64,000 bases of DNA, from NCBI GenBank assembly GCA_964019135.1, contig OZ025256.1, positions 2,976,001 through 3,040,000 on the forward strand, in the 5' to 3' direction. Position 1 is the stretch's first letter. The number at the start of each line of letters is the position of its first letter. The translations under genes and the position numbers were made by a program. This stretch comes from Arenicola marina (lineage: Eukaryota; Annelida; Polychaeta; Arenicolidae). The notes beneath the pieces were generated by a model. It was not told the DNA's origin. It ran no database searches and saw only the letters and a program-made list of their open reading frames with translations. This document shows, piece after piece, positions 12,107 to 23,088 of the stretch.

Positions 12107-13463
12107 CAGGTCAGGCGTAGGTACAATGGAAGAAAACTTTCTTTCTCCTTTCTCTCGCTCTTTAATTATCTCCCCATTATAAGATAGCTGAACGCGTCAA
12201 GACGTTTTAAAGGTCACGAACAGGAAGCCATGACTGGTTTAACAGATAAAGAGAGTGGTATTTTAGAAATAAATAAAAAAGAGCGATTTGTTATTCACAG
12301 TATGGTCACAGTGTGTGCAACAAGGACTTGAAGTAGGTTATAATATAGATAGGTGCTACCTAAAAAATGCGCGCGTATATTTATTAATTCAGCTATTTCG
12401 TGGGGATACATACAGATTAATATTCAAAATAAATGCCACTTTGGCTTGCCATAATGCATATCTTTGGCGGGATGACGTATAGGGCTGTACAGTTCTCGCG
12501 GGTTCTGTTTCCGGTTTAGGTCTTTTGGGGACCAACAAAAAAACACGTGCTCTTAGAACGAGTGCGCATCACGCTGGTGCCTTGCTGTAACTGCGTGACG
12601 CGCACTCATTGTAGTCAACGTTTTAGTGTTGGGAACCGGCCAGCTGCGCGGTTTGTGCCTAAAGAATCGAGTGGGTGTGAAACTATTTTTTGTTTGCTTT
12701 GGTCCAGGCATTGTTAATTACAAAATCATAATATAGTTAGAGACAAGACATTTATCTCTCCATAATGCATGTGGTCCGTTCGATGAGACCGTCGGAAGCG
12801 TTGTATTTTGAGCCAAATCATCGATGTTTACAGTTCTACGACAAACGGAGCACCATTGTCCTCACCCGCTCAGTCCATATAAGGAGGGTTGTTACGTAAC
12901 CATAGATACCGCGCGCAGACACGCGCGTCATGATGATTATTACGTCATACGACATGGAAAAACCCCGCGCAGCACATCAGATCGCCTGACGCTGACAGTC
13001 ACTCATGAGACAACCGCATTCTGGTTTATCAACTGTCTAACCGCTCATACATTACATAAATCTACTCGGATGGTTATAATTCGGATATGCACAGAACTTC
13101 AGTGGTTGGTTGTGCTTCCAATGACAGCTTTAGCCGATCTTGTGTGTGAGGCGAGGGAAGGCAAACCACCGGAAGGTAGGCAACACGTACACGCCGTTGA
13201 TGCTAGGCATTGACGCAGAGCATAGGTATCCCCGTCTCGTGGGGTCTCGACAAGATCCCGAAGTGACTGTACAGCCCTATACCATGCACGTGCTTGCGGC
13301 ATATCATTGAATTGCTTAGCAACATCCATTGTGACGTCATTTTAAAATTTTGGCGTCACAACTACTCAGTATTATAGCCGCGACAGTCTCGAGTCTCGAA
13401 TTCCGTTTTAAAACGTCAAATTGTTCTTGTTAATAAATTATAGAACATAAAACGAGAGGTAGG
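12107..13463. other. Mostly non-coding; one unusual ORF pair
   Basis: A plus-strand frame at 12824-13213 and a minus-strand frame at 13099-13329 overlap. The minus one begins ATGGATGTTGC, with a perfect CRE octamer (13332-13339) two bases upstream of the start codon. No homology is recognised for either, so neither is called as a gene. Confidence 0.35.
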
Positions 13464-13703
13464 GAAAACAAGCATCGACGAATGAAAACAAGCATCGACG
13501 AATAAAAACAAGCATCGACGAATAAAAACAAGCATCGACGAATAAAAACAAGCATCGACGAATAAAAACAAGCATCGACGAATGAAAACAAGCATCGGCG
13601 AATAAAAACAAGCATCGACGAATAAAAACAAGCATCGACGAATAAAAACAAGCATCGACGAATGAAAACAAGCATCGACGAATGAAAACAAGCATCGACG
13701 AAC
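13464..13703. repeat. 20-bp minisatellite, about 12 units
   Basis: The unit AAAACAAGCATCGACGAAT(A/G) is repeated about 12 times with few changes. Degenerate relatives continue to about 13830 (ACATCGACGAATG and similar). Because 20 is not a multiple of three and the unit has no stop on the minus strand, all three minus frames stay open across the array. These frames are not treated as genes. Confidence 0.95.
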
Positions 13704-13925
13704 TAAAACTTGCAACAAAGATAAGTGGTGTAGCCATGCACTGAAGGAAAGTATGCATCGACAAAGTAAAATTAACATCGGCGAATGTAAAACACGAATC
13801 AACGAACGAAAAACACACATCGACGAATGGATTTTGACACCCAACAAAAAAAAACACGCAACAAAGTCGTGTTTGGCGTGCCATAAGGGTGCTATTATGA
13901 CTGTTGTGTGCTTCAGCAGCGAATT

Positions 13926-14690
13926 TTAAAGTGCGGATGGCAATCTTTCTGCGATTGGGAGACACTCGACTATGACGGGAATTAGTTTACCGTGAGTGTG
14001 TGCTGTTAACTTAAAAAATGTCTTCATGCACATCCTCCATGTGGTAAAAAAATGGGATATATCTCTGGCATCTAGGTTCCATAAGTGGCATCCGTAGAAC
14101 GTATTAGAATATGACTTCAAAAGTTGATAAACCACAAATGAGTAATTGCACACCCCATGATTAGCTAACACATAATTCGTACGGCGCGTCAGGTCGTAAG
14201 ACGCCTGACGTATGATGTCGCCGGAGACGTTCGGGCCAATAGTGTGACCGAGATGTATATAGCTTTTCACCGCTTTGACAAGCTCATTGTTGAAGTAAAA
14301 TTCTACGTTATTGACATTAAAATTGATAAGTTTGCCTTTCAAAGAGTTAAACGTAAGTTCTTCTGGAAACTCTGTACACACGTTACACATTTGTTTAAGA
14401 GCATATAGTGTAGGCGCAAGAAGACTCACGTCGTCTGCATAACCAAACGCACCGCAATACATATGAACAATAGTGCAGCCGTATCCAGATCTCTTTAACC
14501 GTTGCAGCAACTCGTCTTTATAAACAACGAACAAGATAGGAGACAATATACTGCCCCTTGCTTTACTCCATTTGGGGTGTGGAAATACGGACCGGTATTA
14601 AAATTCCACCCAACTTGCAACTGGTGCCTTGTGTACATATTTAAAAGACATTTGATATAGGACTGGACTCTCTTTATTGTAATGATCATA
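13926..14690 (-). pseudogene. Broken reverse transcriptase of a CR1/L2-like non-LTR retrotransposon
   Basis: Read on the minus strand, this shows parts of a reverse transcriptase. First comes NGVKQGAV (about 14575), the usual entry to the palm. After a frameshift near 14550 the frame resumes with SPILFVVYKDEL and the catalytic motif GAFGYADDVSLLAPT near 14430. The thumb and C-terminal part follow, with a Trp-Arg-x-Cys segment typical of this RT class. Endonuclease and ORF1 regions are absent, so the copy is 5'-truncated and frameshifted. The C-terminal side runs into the 20-bp minisatellite. In the family this enzyme copies element RNA at a nicked target site; this copy is not functional. Confidence 0.85.
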
Positions 14691-15109
14691 TGGCTAATTG
14701 AATGTCATTCGTTACATACATTACACAGGTCTTTTTCCCGCTTGTTACATTTGAAAAGGCAGTTCTCACATACTATGATTCTATGGAAAAGTTTGAAATT
14801 AAATTCAGCTATTTTGATATACCCTATATCAATTATGCAAGACTTGTAGAACAGGGTGAAGTCAATATACTGATTAGCAACTTCTTCTCGCCACCTACAT
14901 TCTGCTGTGAGACTAATGCGTTTCTTCATTATAAAACATAAATAGAATTGTCTCGACGTATGCACTGGAACATCAACAACAGCGGGAGTTACCAATTCCG
15001 CATCGTCACCATGCAATAGGCTGAATACATGTATGTACGGTCTCAACGCGTCTTTTATATAATGCTGCAATTGGAAATAATCAGATTTATTGCCTAATCT
15101 GGCATATAC

Positions 15110-15697
15110 CTGAGTTTTGGTGGAGCTTGGACAACGATATGCTTCCCATCAAGTGCTCCTAAACAGTTTGGGAAATGCCACTTTTCCACAAATCCTTCGG
15201 CTATTTCGATTCAGTCGTCGTGAGTTGGTTCTCGCATCAGATCGTGTTGAAATGTTTCCCAAATCGCGACATAGGTATCATTCACAATCTAACGAACTGT
15301 AGATACACCAAGTCGGTAACTGAAAGCAAGCTTGTAAATGAGTTTCCTGTCGCCAAGTATCTCAGACACGCAAACCTTTCCCCAGGAGTGATGGCCCTTC
15401 CGTAATCAGGTAATTGGTGTCTTGCTTGGCAATGTCAGGCGTCAGTCTGGTTAGCATCTCGTCAAATTGAGGAATACCCAGCGGGAAATACTGCTGGAAT
15501 CTGCCTGGATCCTGTCTCAATTGGGGTACTAATCTGTGGTATTCTACAAAATCAGATCGTCTTTGGCAAACTGGATGGATCCACATATTAGTTGGCCTTG
15601 GCGGCCTCCTCCGAACCATCTTCAACATCCACAGGCCATAAAATCGCCTTCTTCTGACACCCATGTGACACCCATCAGACATTATCAAATACAGCAA
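15110..15697 (-). pseudogene. Broken PIF/Harbinger (HARBI1-like) transposase
   Basis: On the minus strand the region at 15362-15697 reads like a HARBI1 N-terminus: an Arg-rich start, WIHPVCQRRSDFVEYHRLVP, then RQDPGRFQQYFP and LTPDIAKQDTNY. After a frameshift near 15400 and in-frame stops, the core at about 15120-15220 reads EKWHFPNCLGALDGKHIVV. That is the first catalytic block, with the Asp of GALDGKH. The later acidic residues of the DDE triad are not recognisable; sequence from 15070 down to 14705 stays open but no longer resembles the family. It is a dead transposase next to the RT remnant. Confidence 0.8.
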
Positions 15698-15910
15698 ACG
15701 CGTTCACGATTAAAACCTCAATTACCACGTGCCAGTTGTAACTTCTCAATGCTTCAATATGATGTCGTACGCTCAACTCAAAATCGGTCTGACTCTGTGT
15801 GCATGCAAAAATCGCACGTAAGTGAAATTTGTCGTCCGCATCATAAAAAACGCTCGCATTAAAATCGGTCGGTCGGAGGCGGTGTGTAGCGACCTTTGGC
15901 AGCACTCATG

Positions 15911-17607
15911 ATACACTCATGCGCGTCACTGCTATACTTGCATTTTGGCGGCAATAAAACTATTGATAAAGTTACTTAAAGTAATATTTCCTGCCAACTA
16001 CTATTACTACTAATACTATGGCATTCACATTTAACAAAACTGTAACATAAGCTGTGTATACAATGGTCAATATGGCAGAGCACAGGCGCGGATCTAGAGG
16101 GGGGGGGGCGGTGGAGGCGATCCGCCCCCCCCCCACACTTTTTACGACAGGACATTATACGGCACTGCAGTATACCATTTAAAACACATTTAACAAGGCC
16201 AAGCAATCCCTCGATACCGGCCCCCTGCTATCCAATATATCTGGATCGAACCCGGTAACAATTATGTGTGGCTTGACAGCTTATAATTAGTTGGAAGCTA
16301 TGTACAGCACATCCTGGATTTGTGTCTAGTTCTATTGCAGCTTTTTGCAAGTTACAGGGGATGAATTTTAATGACAATAATCCTGGTTCTAATGAGATAA
16401 GATGTTTTATTTAACGTCGGTATGTAAAAGTCAAAAATAAACATTAGCACAAGTGCTATTGACCGACAATATAGCAGAATTATGTGTTAAATGGTACACT
16501 GCAGTGATTTCATAATCAGGCTATAAAAAGGCATAGATAATATCCGATTTGTCATTTGCAAAACGGGCACTGTGGGCGCAACAAAGACTCTAAGTTTAGG
16601 CTGTTCAGTTTGGTGGATTGGCACACCGTCGTTCGATACATTTTTTCTTATAATTAATAGTTTGTACTTAAAACCCGCAAATACGTCCATCAATCCAAAT
16701 ATTAAAAATCGCGTAATGTTTTTCCGTGGTAGGACATTTCAGCCATTTAACCGTGTGTAACCCAGACGTGCATCAAGTGGTCATTTCTTTATTGCGACGC
16801 CGAAATAATCGATTGTCGACAGATTCTTTCCGGCACAATGGAAGAAATAATGATGCATAGACTAGCTTAACAAGTTTATTTTTAAATGAAAACAAATCCT
16901 GAAAGGTTAAAACACAAGGTCATACTCATAATTATGAGCAAATGAACAAGAATTAAATTTGGTTCCGTGATAAAGAGAAATTTAGTTTGAAATAGTCAAA
17001 TTGAAGTGCCATTAATTTAATAATAGTAATTTAGTAAGAATCAGGAATACTGTCCAAATGCAAAACTTAACTAATAATAATTAATAAAATAAAATAAATA
17101 ATGATTAACTAAAATTTTGATTATTGGTTTCCCAACGATGAACATTCACCCTCATGACAGTCTCATTCTTCCTTTTATGGTCACATATCCTCACTCTCCT
17201 TATCTCTCACGCTGGTCTTCCTCGTTTGCCGTAAATACAATGATTGCCTGTCTATTGGACTGCCTCTCGTAAACTCATTTGTACGCGCGAGATATGTTTT
17301 TGATTGGCTATGTACAGTGAAGGACTTAATAAAACATTGGTAAATGAATGCTGCAAAACTCTTTTGTAATGTTCAGATTGTTTTTTGGCTTTGGTTTCAC
17401 CGTGCTTGTTCCCGCTCCGGTTTGCTGTTGTAAAGTGCCATCTTCACGCCTCTTTCGCTTTCGTACTAGCGCTGCTCTCCGCTGCTATGCTTGAACCATC
17501 TTGCTGTTGTCTATACATCCCCCTGGTATGATCAAAGCTTGTCCAGGGTGGTGTGGTCCACACAGCCTGTTATAACCATGCTGCGCGCAATTAAGTCACC
17601 ATCTGCT
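15911..17607. other. Non-coding stretch with a transposon-terminus-like fragment
   Basis: At 16083-16128 a CAGGCGCGGATCT word followed by G-rich and C-rich runs resembles the terminus of the short element at 18704-18804. About 16860-17110 is A/T-rich. No gene is recognised. Confidence 0.4.
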
Positions 17608-17804
17608 TTATTTCGGCGCGAAGAATATTTCCGGCGCACTTTGGGCGACGGTCACCAGGACAACCGTGTTGAATCTCAGGTCCTCTGCTATAAGGGTGTG
17701 ATAGGCCAAGGTCACGACCTCGGCCACGTGCTCGGTGATGGCCCACACGTGTAACACCTGCTTGTGCCACTTCTCCAGCGAATTCTCAGTCGATCGAATC
17801 ACAC
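17608..17804 (-). CDS. Unknown gene, terminal coding exon
   Basis: 197 nt after a TTCTAG acceptor, ending in TAA at 17608-17610. It encodes VIRSTENSLEKWHKQVLHVW, then an Ala/Val/Leu-rich helix and the tail EIFFAPK. The phase fits the previous exon. Confidence 0.72.
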
Positions 17805-19531
17805 CTAGAACACGAGGTACAATTATGTTATAACAACTTCTGTCACCGCATAAAAGTACAAAAAAATCATCCCGACAGCAAATACAGAGAACAAATGCAT
17901 ATTCAACGGAATAACTCGTTGATTACTATACTTAGAATCATGAAGTTTTGTTTAACCTTCCGATAATGTCATATACCTTTTAAAAAATGATTTTATGGGG
18001 AGAGATATCCAACCCGCTCTGAGCACCGGTGATAATTATGAGTCAGAACATTGTCGAATAACGCCACCTCGATAGCTCAGTGGGCTAGACGAAGTTTTTT
18101 GGTTAGTTCTTCAAGTAACGGCACGTAGATCGGTGGTTCGCGCCCCGCTGTGACCATATCTGTGTGGTCACAGGATAAAGAGCCCATGTCCTTCTCCGCA
18201 AAGACTAGGGGGCTACCCCTCGGGGACTGACATGGCCATCTATTCTTCCCTTCCCTCTCCCAATGACGCGAGATTACCAAAAGTAGTTAAAGCGTCCTCA
18301 ATGTACAACCAAATAACGTCCAGTAAACGTAGATCTACGCACCTCTGAGCTTCTTGCTCAGCAAGATTATGGCGTCCTCCTCGCAGAACTCCCCTCCGTA
18401 CTTCATCGCCCTGGTAACAGACACCCCCAGGTCGGTGCCGAACATCCGGCAGGTGTAGTCAGTCATAGCGCCCCCTTCCGGCGAATACCGCACCTCCATC
18501 TCAGTCTGCAACAGAGAGATATTAAAATTTTATGAAGGAAATGCCCGCGAGGTCTTCTGGTACTGTTTGTGAATTGGAGAGAAAGATTGTTCACATAAAT
18601 GCTATATATCCGAGGTACTTACATGTGGGGCTGTTAAACTTCGGTTTTATGGTGTTTTAGAGTCAGCTCGATAGTTGTTGAACACAATTTATTATGACAA
18701 CGGCAATAGCGGATCCAGGGGAAAAAATGGCACGTCCCTTTTACTTCTGCACAACCTACTCCAGCCCCCCCCCCCCATTTCGTAAATTCTTTGATCCGCC
18801 ACTGAACTTTATATGTCTGAACACGTTCTAAAATGATTATATTTTTCCTGACGATTAGGGCAACAGCTGTGTGTACAATAACTCACGTAAGAGGCTAACA
18901 GCCACACAAATTCGGTACTTCACTGCATGGTATTGTTATTTTTCACAAATGACGTACGATGCCTTAATTTAATTCTCTCACCATATGCCGCTCGTGATAA
19001 TTTAATCACACATTTAATACCAACCTTCAGAAGCTCAGCCCCGAAGCATTTCGTCAGAAGCTCGCAAGACAAAAACTCGGATATGACAGAGTTTCCTCCA
19101 GCGTTGGGGACGGTTTTGATCCTCTCAGCAGCGTCCGACAGTCGCATGTTGTCGGCAGCAGCGAATGAGTCGAACTGGGTGCGAACGATTCCAGCATTTC
19201 CACGTCCCTTGACTAGTCTGGACATTTCAAAAGAGTACTGCAGCGCCACCGCAAAGTTCTCGCATACATACACATTTAAAGGTGACTTGGGTGAATGATG
19301 AACGAGTGAATGATGAACGATAGTGTTTGATAATGACTTGTGACTTTGGGGGGTTGGAGAGTCAGTCCCATGTCTGGATGAATGGGAGGCAGGGGCCCTT
19401 GCAGTCGAGGTGAGGCGGGTTTGGAGGGGTGTTTTCCCGGCCAGGCCGCCCTTGAGGGGAGCTGGACGACGAACGCGAGGCCCCGCGAACCCTCCTCCGC
19501 CCCCGTCTCCCCTCCGCCGCGTAGTCGCCAT
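17608..19531 (-). CDS. Conserved-looking protein of unknown function, 3 exons, 288 aa
   Basis: Coding exons on the minus strand: 19025-19531, 18343-18505 and 17608-17804. The sum is 867 nt, 288 residues plus stop, and every junction has GT/AG borders and a matching phase. The start at 19531 is chosen for its ACCATGG context; an in-frame ATG at 19582 and other-frame ATGs lie upstream. The first 85 or so residues are low-complexity (Gly/Arg/Pro/Ser/Thr). The rest looks globular: a block with AAADNMRLSDAAERIK and NAGGNSVISE, then EMEVRYSPEGGAMTDYTC, GTDLGVSVTRAMK, LEKWHKQVLHVWAI and a hydrophobic C-terminal part. I do not recognise a named family. The Asp-Tyr then Gly-Val-Ser-Val-Thr-Arg pattern recalls a widespread uncharacterised eukaryotic protein, possibly with a restriction-endonuclease-like fold, but that is only a guess. 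Intron 2 holds an antisense SINE and intron 1 a short TIR element. Confidence 0.72.
18064..18312 (+). mobile_element. SINE-A, near full length, in intron 2 of the unknown gene
   Basis: The tRNA-like head carries an A box (CGATAGCTCAGTGGGCTAGA) and a B box (GGTTCGCGCCCC). It is followed by the family body (GTGGTCACAGGATAAAGA, CTTCTCCGCAAAGACTAGGG, CAATGACGCGA) and the terminal GTTAAAGCGTC. It lies antisense to the host gene. Confidence 0.85.
18343..18505 (-). CDS. Unknown gene, coding exon 2
   Basis: 163 nt between a TTGCAG acceptor and a GTGCGT donor; enters in phase 0 and ends in phase 1. It encodes the charged segment starting TEMEVRYSPEGG through FCEEDAIILLSKKLR, including Asp and Glu residues that could be catalytic if the fold guess is right. 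Confidence 0.75.
18704..18804. mobile_element. Short TIR element (hAT-like termini)
   Basis: A 101-base element starts CAATAGCGGATCC and ends GATCCGCCACTG, so the ends are inverted repeats of about 12 bases. The interior has a long C run. CA-x-x-GGCGGATC termini are common on small hAT-like elements of marine animals (from memory, not checked). No clear target duplication is seen. Similar termini occur at 16083 and 55739. Confidence 0.5.
19025..19531 (-). CDS. Unknown gene, coding exon 1
   Basis: 169 codons ending in phase 0 at AAG|GTTGGT. The first half is disordered and basic. The second half contains ENFAVALQYSFEMSRLVKG and the NAGGNS block. The true 5' limit is uncertain. Confidence 0.7.
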
Positions 19532-20190
19532 GGTGATTCCGTGATGCCATGTCCCTGTCGTGCCCCGCGCAAACTGCTTCATTCGACGCCATAGTAGAAT
19601 TTGAAAGTGATGTCGGGTTTGAGTTTAGTGAACCGCTTTGTCGGTAAACGCGCGAAGGCGGTCTGGTGAGCTGTGGCGTTTGATTTGATCGTCTCGTGGG
19701 TCTGTGGTTAGTATTTGTCATTGTGGCCGATCCAACTCAGGTTGACGAGAAAACTTAGATCTGTATTCTGCTACATATTTAGAGGATTTGCTCTGAGTCG
19801 AAATCCGCCGTGATCTGCAAGCTGTTGTGAAATACAAGGTCTTGCACCACGCTTTATAGTAACGCGTAGTAAACATGGGGAGCTTATGAATGGCTTAAAA
19901 TAGATTGTCTAAAAATAGCCCACCAATGAAAAGACGCTAAAGTGACGTCATTGTATACAATAAACGTCCGCAAGTACAAAATCTACTTAATTTAACATTA
20001 ATTATTATATTTCTATCATTATTTGGAGACTTAAGATCAATAAAAGAACTTTCTTAGAAAAAAATGATTGTAAACGTGAGGCGCAAAGGCTGATGGGAAA
20101 ATATTATACACAACATGGCGGCTTCCGTCTGGATGTGATGGTTCCGTGTTGGAGGTTGTTCGCAAATATATACTGGTCCTGGTCATGGTA
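19532..20190. promoter_or_regulatory. Upstream region of the unknown gene, possibly a two-way promoter
   Basis: A perfect CRE octamer TGACGTCA lies at 19943-19950 beside CCAATGA-type sequence (about 19922). On the plus strand a CAACATGGCGGCTTCC word (about 20110) and an ATG|GTAAGT splice-donor-like site at 20186 suggest a first exon of a divergent transcript. No plus-strand coding exon follows that I can support. Confidence 0.3.
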
Positions 20191-21914
20191 AGTTGTCGTT
20201 TTTCTAAGCGTGTGTTAACTGTGTGACGACGGGTTATCACTTGTGGCACTTTCTATGTGTTCAATGATGCAGAGGATTTTCTAACGTGGAGTAATTAAGT
20301 TACGTTAGACACGATTCTCAGATAAATTTGTAAACAAGATGAACATGAAATTGGAAACCTCAAAACATGCAAAAAGTAGGCTAAACTTCGGCCTACTTCG
20401 TCGGTACTGTCGTGAACTGGAGGCGAGTCTACGTAGGATTCAGTCAAGTTTGTGCTGTTGGTGCTGTATTTTTAATAATATTGTACAAACATCAAAACCT
20501 TCATAGAAGCTAAGTTCTGATCAATTCAAGGTGACATAACTTTCACTCTAGACTAAACGTTGTACCGTGTCGTTTTGGCAGTGTTGCTTTCTTGCGTCAG
20601 TCATTTTTAGAGCGATCGCGACAAATTCGTGGAAAATATGGGCTGAAAAAATGATACGCTACTGCATTTATGACTTTGGCTTTTGACCACAGCACAGTCA
20701 CAGTAAATCAGTGGATGGGGGGAGGGGGGCATAGGCCTGAATGCTATACATAATGGCTGAATGGCATAATGGCCGAGTCACTCTCAACCCCCTCTCAACA
20801 CCCCCTACCATAGGTGGAGGGGGGGGTAGGGGTAGTCGGAGTTGGTCGAGCCGCCATCAGATTAGTCGGCGGCTATTAAGGAGGTTCCCGGCATCACTGT
20901 GGCGCCATCTGGTGGACTATGCCGCTGCGATCTGGCGATAAGCTGGTACCGCCGCTCATACTCATACTTGTAAGCACCGTGAGCGAGCAAGCGAAGTTGG
21001 ACCGGGGAACCAGGCTAATCTGGCGAATGCTCTATTGTCCGCAGCGCGTCATCGTTTATTTCTTGTTTATGTAACAAAGTCGCGAAAAGGGAAATTGATA
21101 GGCAAACACAAGTCCAAGCAAACTAAAGAACTTATTAGGATGTATAAATATAACTGAACGAACTGGCACTAGAAATAAGCCGGCAAATTGCATAGCGTTG
21201 ACAACACAGGCACATTAAATCAGTGGGGGAGGCGGGGGGGGGGGGGATGGAAAGGGATCCCCCACATCATTGTATCATCGTAGGCCTATATGCTTACACG
21301 TTTGGTTGCTTAGATGTTTTCATGTAAATTTGATAACACCAAGTATCTTATTCACTTGTGTCTCTAGTTCAGCATGTTTCCCATTCCGACCCTTCAGAAT
21401 TACCGGCACAATTTCCATGTTCCGGGTCATTTTACCGAAAAACGAGGTAGAAGACCCATATATTTTTTTCTCTTATTTGAACAAACAAGGAGCAAGCTTG
21501 TTACAGACAAATTTGTATTAACTTTGTCTGAGCCGTTTTTTTTCTGTTGAATATTTCGTGTCGAAATTCCAAAATTCTCCATTGACAGCCATTATAAAAT
21601 TAGATGTGACCCCCTACCTATTCAATGTCATTTTGACAGAAAAGTAGGTGGAAGACATATCTTTTTTATGTTATTTTATCGTTTTGGATACACAGTACTA
21701 TAAGTTGAAAAAATGTCAAGAAGTTTGTCTGAAAAAAATGTAATCTATGCATCTACCTTAAGGGGGGGGGTGGTGAGGCGATTAGTCTGCGGCAATTGGA
21801 CTGTCTGTTGTTGTTCGTGCCATTGTTTCCCCGCCCCCTCCCAGTCGGCCGACCCAATCATCGAGGCAAGCAGACTAATCCGTTCGGCCATTATGAGTGT
21901 ATACCATAGGCCTA
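20191..21914. other. Non-coding stretch
   Basis: Only short ORFs are present. G-rich tracts occur near 20720, 20816, 21230 and 21763. No recognised gene or element. Confidence 0.4.
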
Positions 21915-22010
21915 GCCTGAATGATCAGACCTTACAGTTTGACAGTCTGATGATGTACCGTAGCCTGAATGTTAAGCCGTTACAGTTTGACAATCTGATG
22001 ATGTACTGTA
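21915..22010. repeat. 48-bp tandem duplication
   Basis: Two adjacent copies, 21915-21962 and 21963-22010, both contain GCCTGAATG, TTACAGTTTGACA and TCTGATGATGTAC. They end directly before the 21-bp direct repeat that flanks the retrotransposon at 22033. Confidence 0.85.
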
Positions 22011-22011
22011 T

Positions 22012-22032
22012 AGTACAGTCACAAGAACAAAT
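22012..22032. repeat. Target-site duplication, left copy (21 bp)
   Basis: The 21 bases starting AGTACAGTCACAAG here are identical to 23068-23088. They bracket a truncated reverse-transcriptase element, as expected for target-primed insertion. Confidence 0.85.
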
Positions 22033-23067
22033 ACAGTGCATACATGTATACGTATCCTCTTTAGTCATATTCTTAGGCTAAAAGCCTGTTGACTGATCCT
22101 GGATTTCTTTTTCCTTGTTATCATTCATTTCAATTATTTGCACGTTTTCATACCAATATTTTCTCCACAATTTGTCAAGTCGGTTTTTGAATGTATTCAA
22201 CATTGGTACCATTACGATGTTGGCTGGGAGGGAATTGCAGATTTAAATGATTCGGTTTGAGAAGAAGTGTTGACAGCGCTTTGTGTTGCAGAAGTTCTTC
22301 CTCAGCTTGAATGGGTAGCCTCTTGTTGTGTAGTCATCATGAAATTTAAATAGTTGCCTAGTTAATCTCCCTCAGTTGTCGTAGACTATGTATTTATAGG
22401 CACTTATCATATCACCCCTAGCTCTCCTATAGCCTATGCTGGGTAACTTCAATTTTGCTAATCACTCTTCGTATAGTAGATATTTCAAGTCATATACCAA
22501 TTTACCCGACGTAGTACACCTTCAAGTAGTTTTTTATCATTCATTGGACATCGGCTACACACTGTTGTACCGTATTCCAGGTGCGGTTGTATCAGTGCTG
22601 TGAACAGCATCTTTAGAGATGGGCCGTCTAGATAGTAGTAAGATCTTCGTACAAGTACAAGTAATTCTGTTTGCCTTACCAACTTGTATTGCAATGTGCT
22701 TAGAGAACTTTAGTTCAATGTCCATTGATATTCCCAGATCTTCTTCGAGCTCAGTTGTTTCCAGTCTCACCAATACAACATCTGATTTGACTGTAATGAG
22801 TGTTTTGACTGCCAAGGTGGAAAGCTTTACACTTGGTTGGATTAAATTTCAGTTGACATTTGTCTGCCTATGTTGTCAGATTGTCCAAATCTTTCTGAAG
22901 TTGTTTTGCATCTTCTGTGCAGCCTACAGTTTTATCCACCTTGGTGTCATTGGCAAACATACTGGTAAAGTTCTCAACTACATCAGGCAAGTCATTAATA
23001 TAAATCACGAAAAAGTGCAGGGCCCAGCATGCGGCCTTGGGGTATGCCTCTGCATACAGGAGCCTTC
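22033..23067 (-). pseudogene. 5'-truncated CR1/Jockey-like retrotransposon, RT C-terminal half
   Basis: Read on the minus strand from about 23060: IPQGRMLGPALF, YINDLPDVVENFTSMF, then AND in place of the catalytic ADD, followed by ADKCQLKFNPTKCKAF. The frame later resumes with EEDLGISMDIELKFSKHI and ALIQPHLEYGTTV, and ends with the usual C-terminal FFSNR and SLPANIVMVPMLNTFK segments. Several stops and frameshifts interrupt it. The element begins in the middle of RT and is bounded by perfect 21-bp direct repeats, so it was already truncated when it inserted. The family copies RNA at the target site; this copy is inactive. Confidence 0.88.
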
Positions 23068-23088
23068 AGTACAGTCACAAGAACAAAT
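23068..23088. repeat. Target-site duplication, right copy (21 bp)
   Basis: Identical to 22012-22032 over all 21 bases; this marks the 5'-truncated end of the minus-strand retrotransposon. Confidence 0.85.

Noticed and set aside
12824..13213. 129-codon plus-strand ORF
   Set aside because: No homology or domain recognised and it overlaps another ORF antisense; there is not enough support to call a gene.
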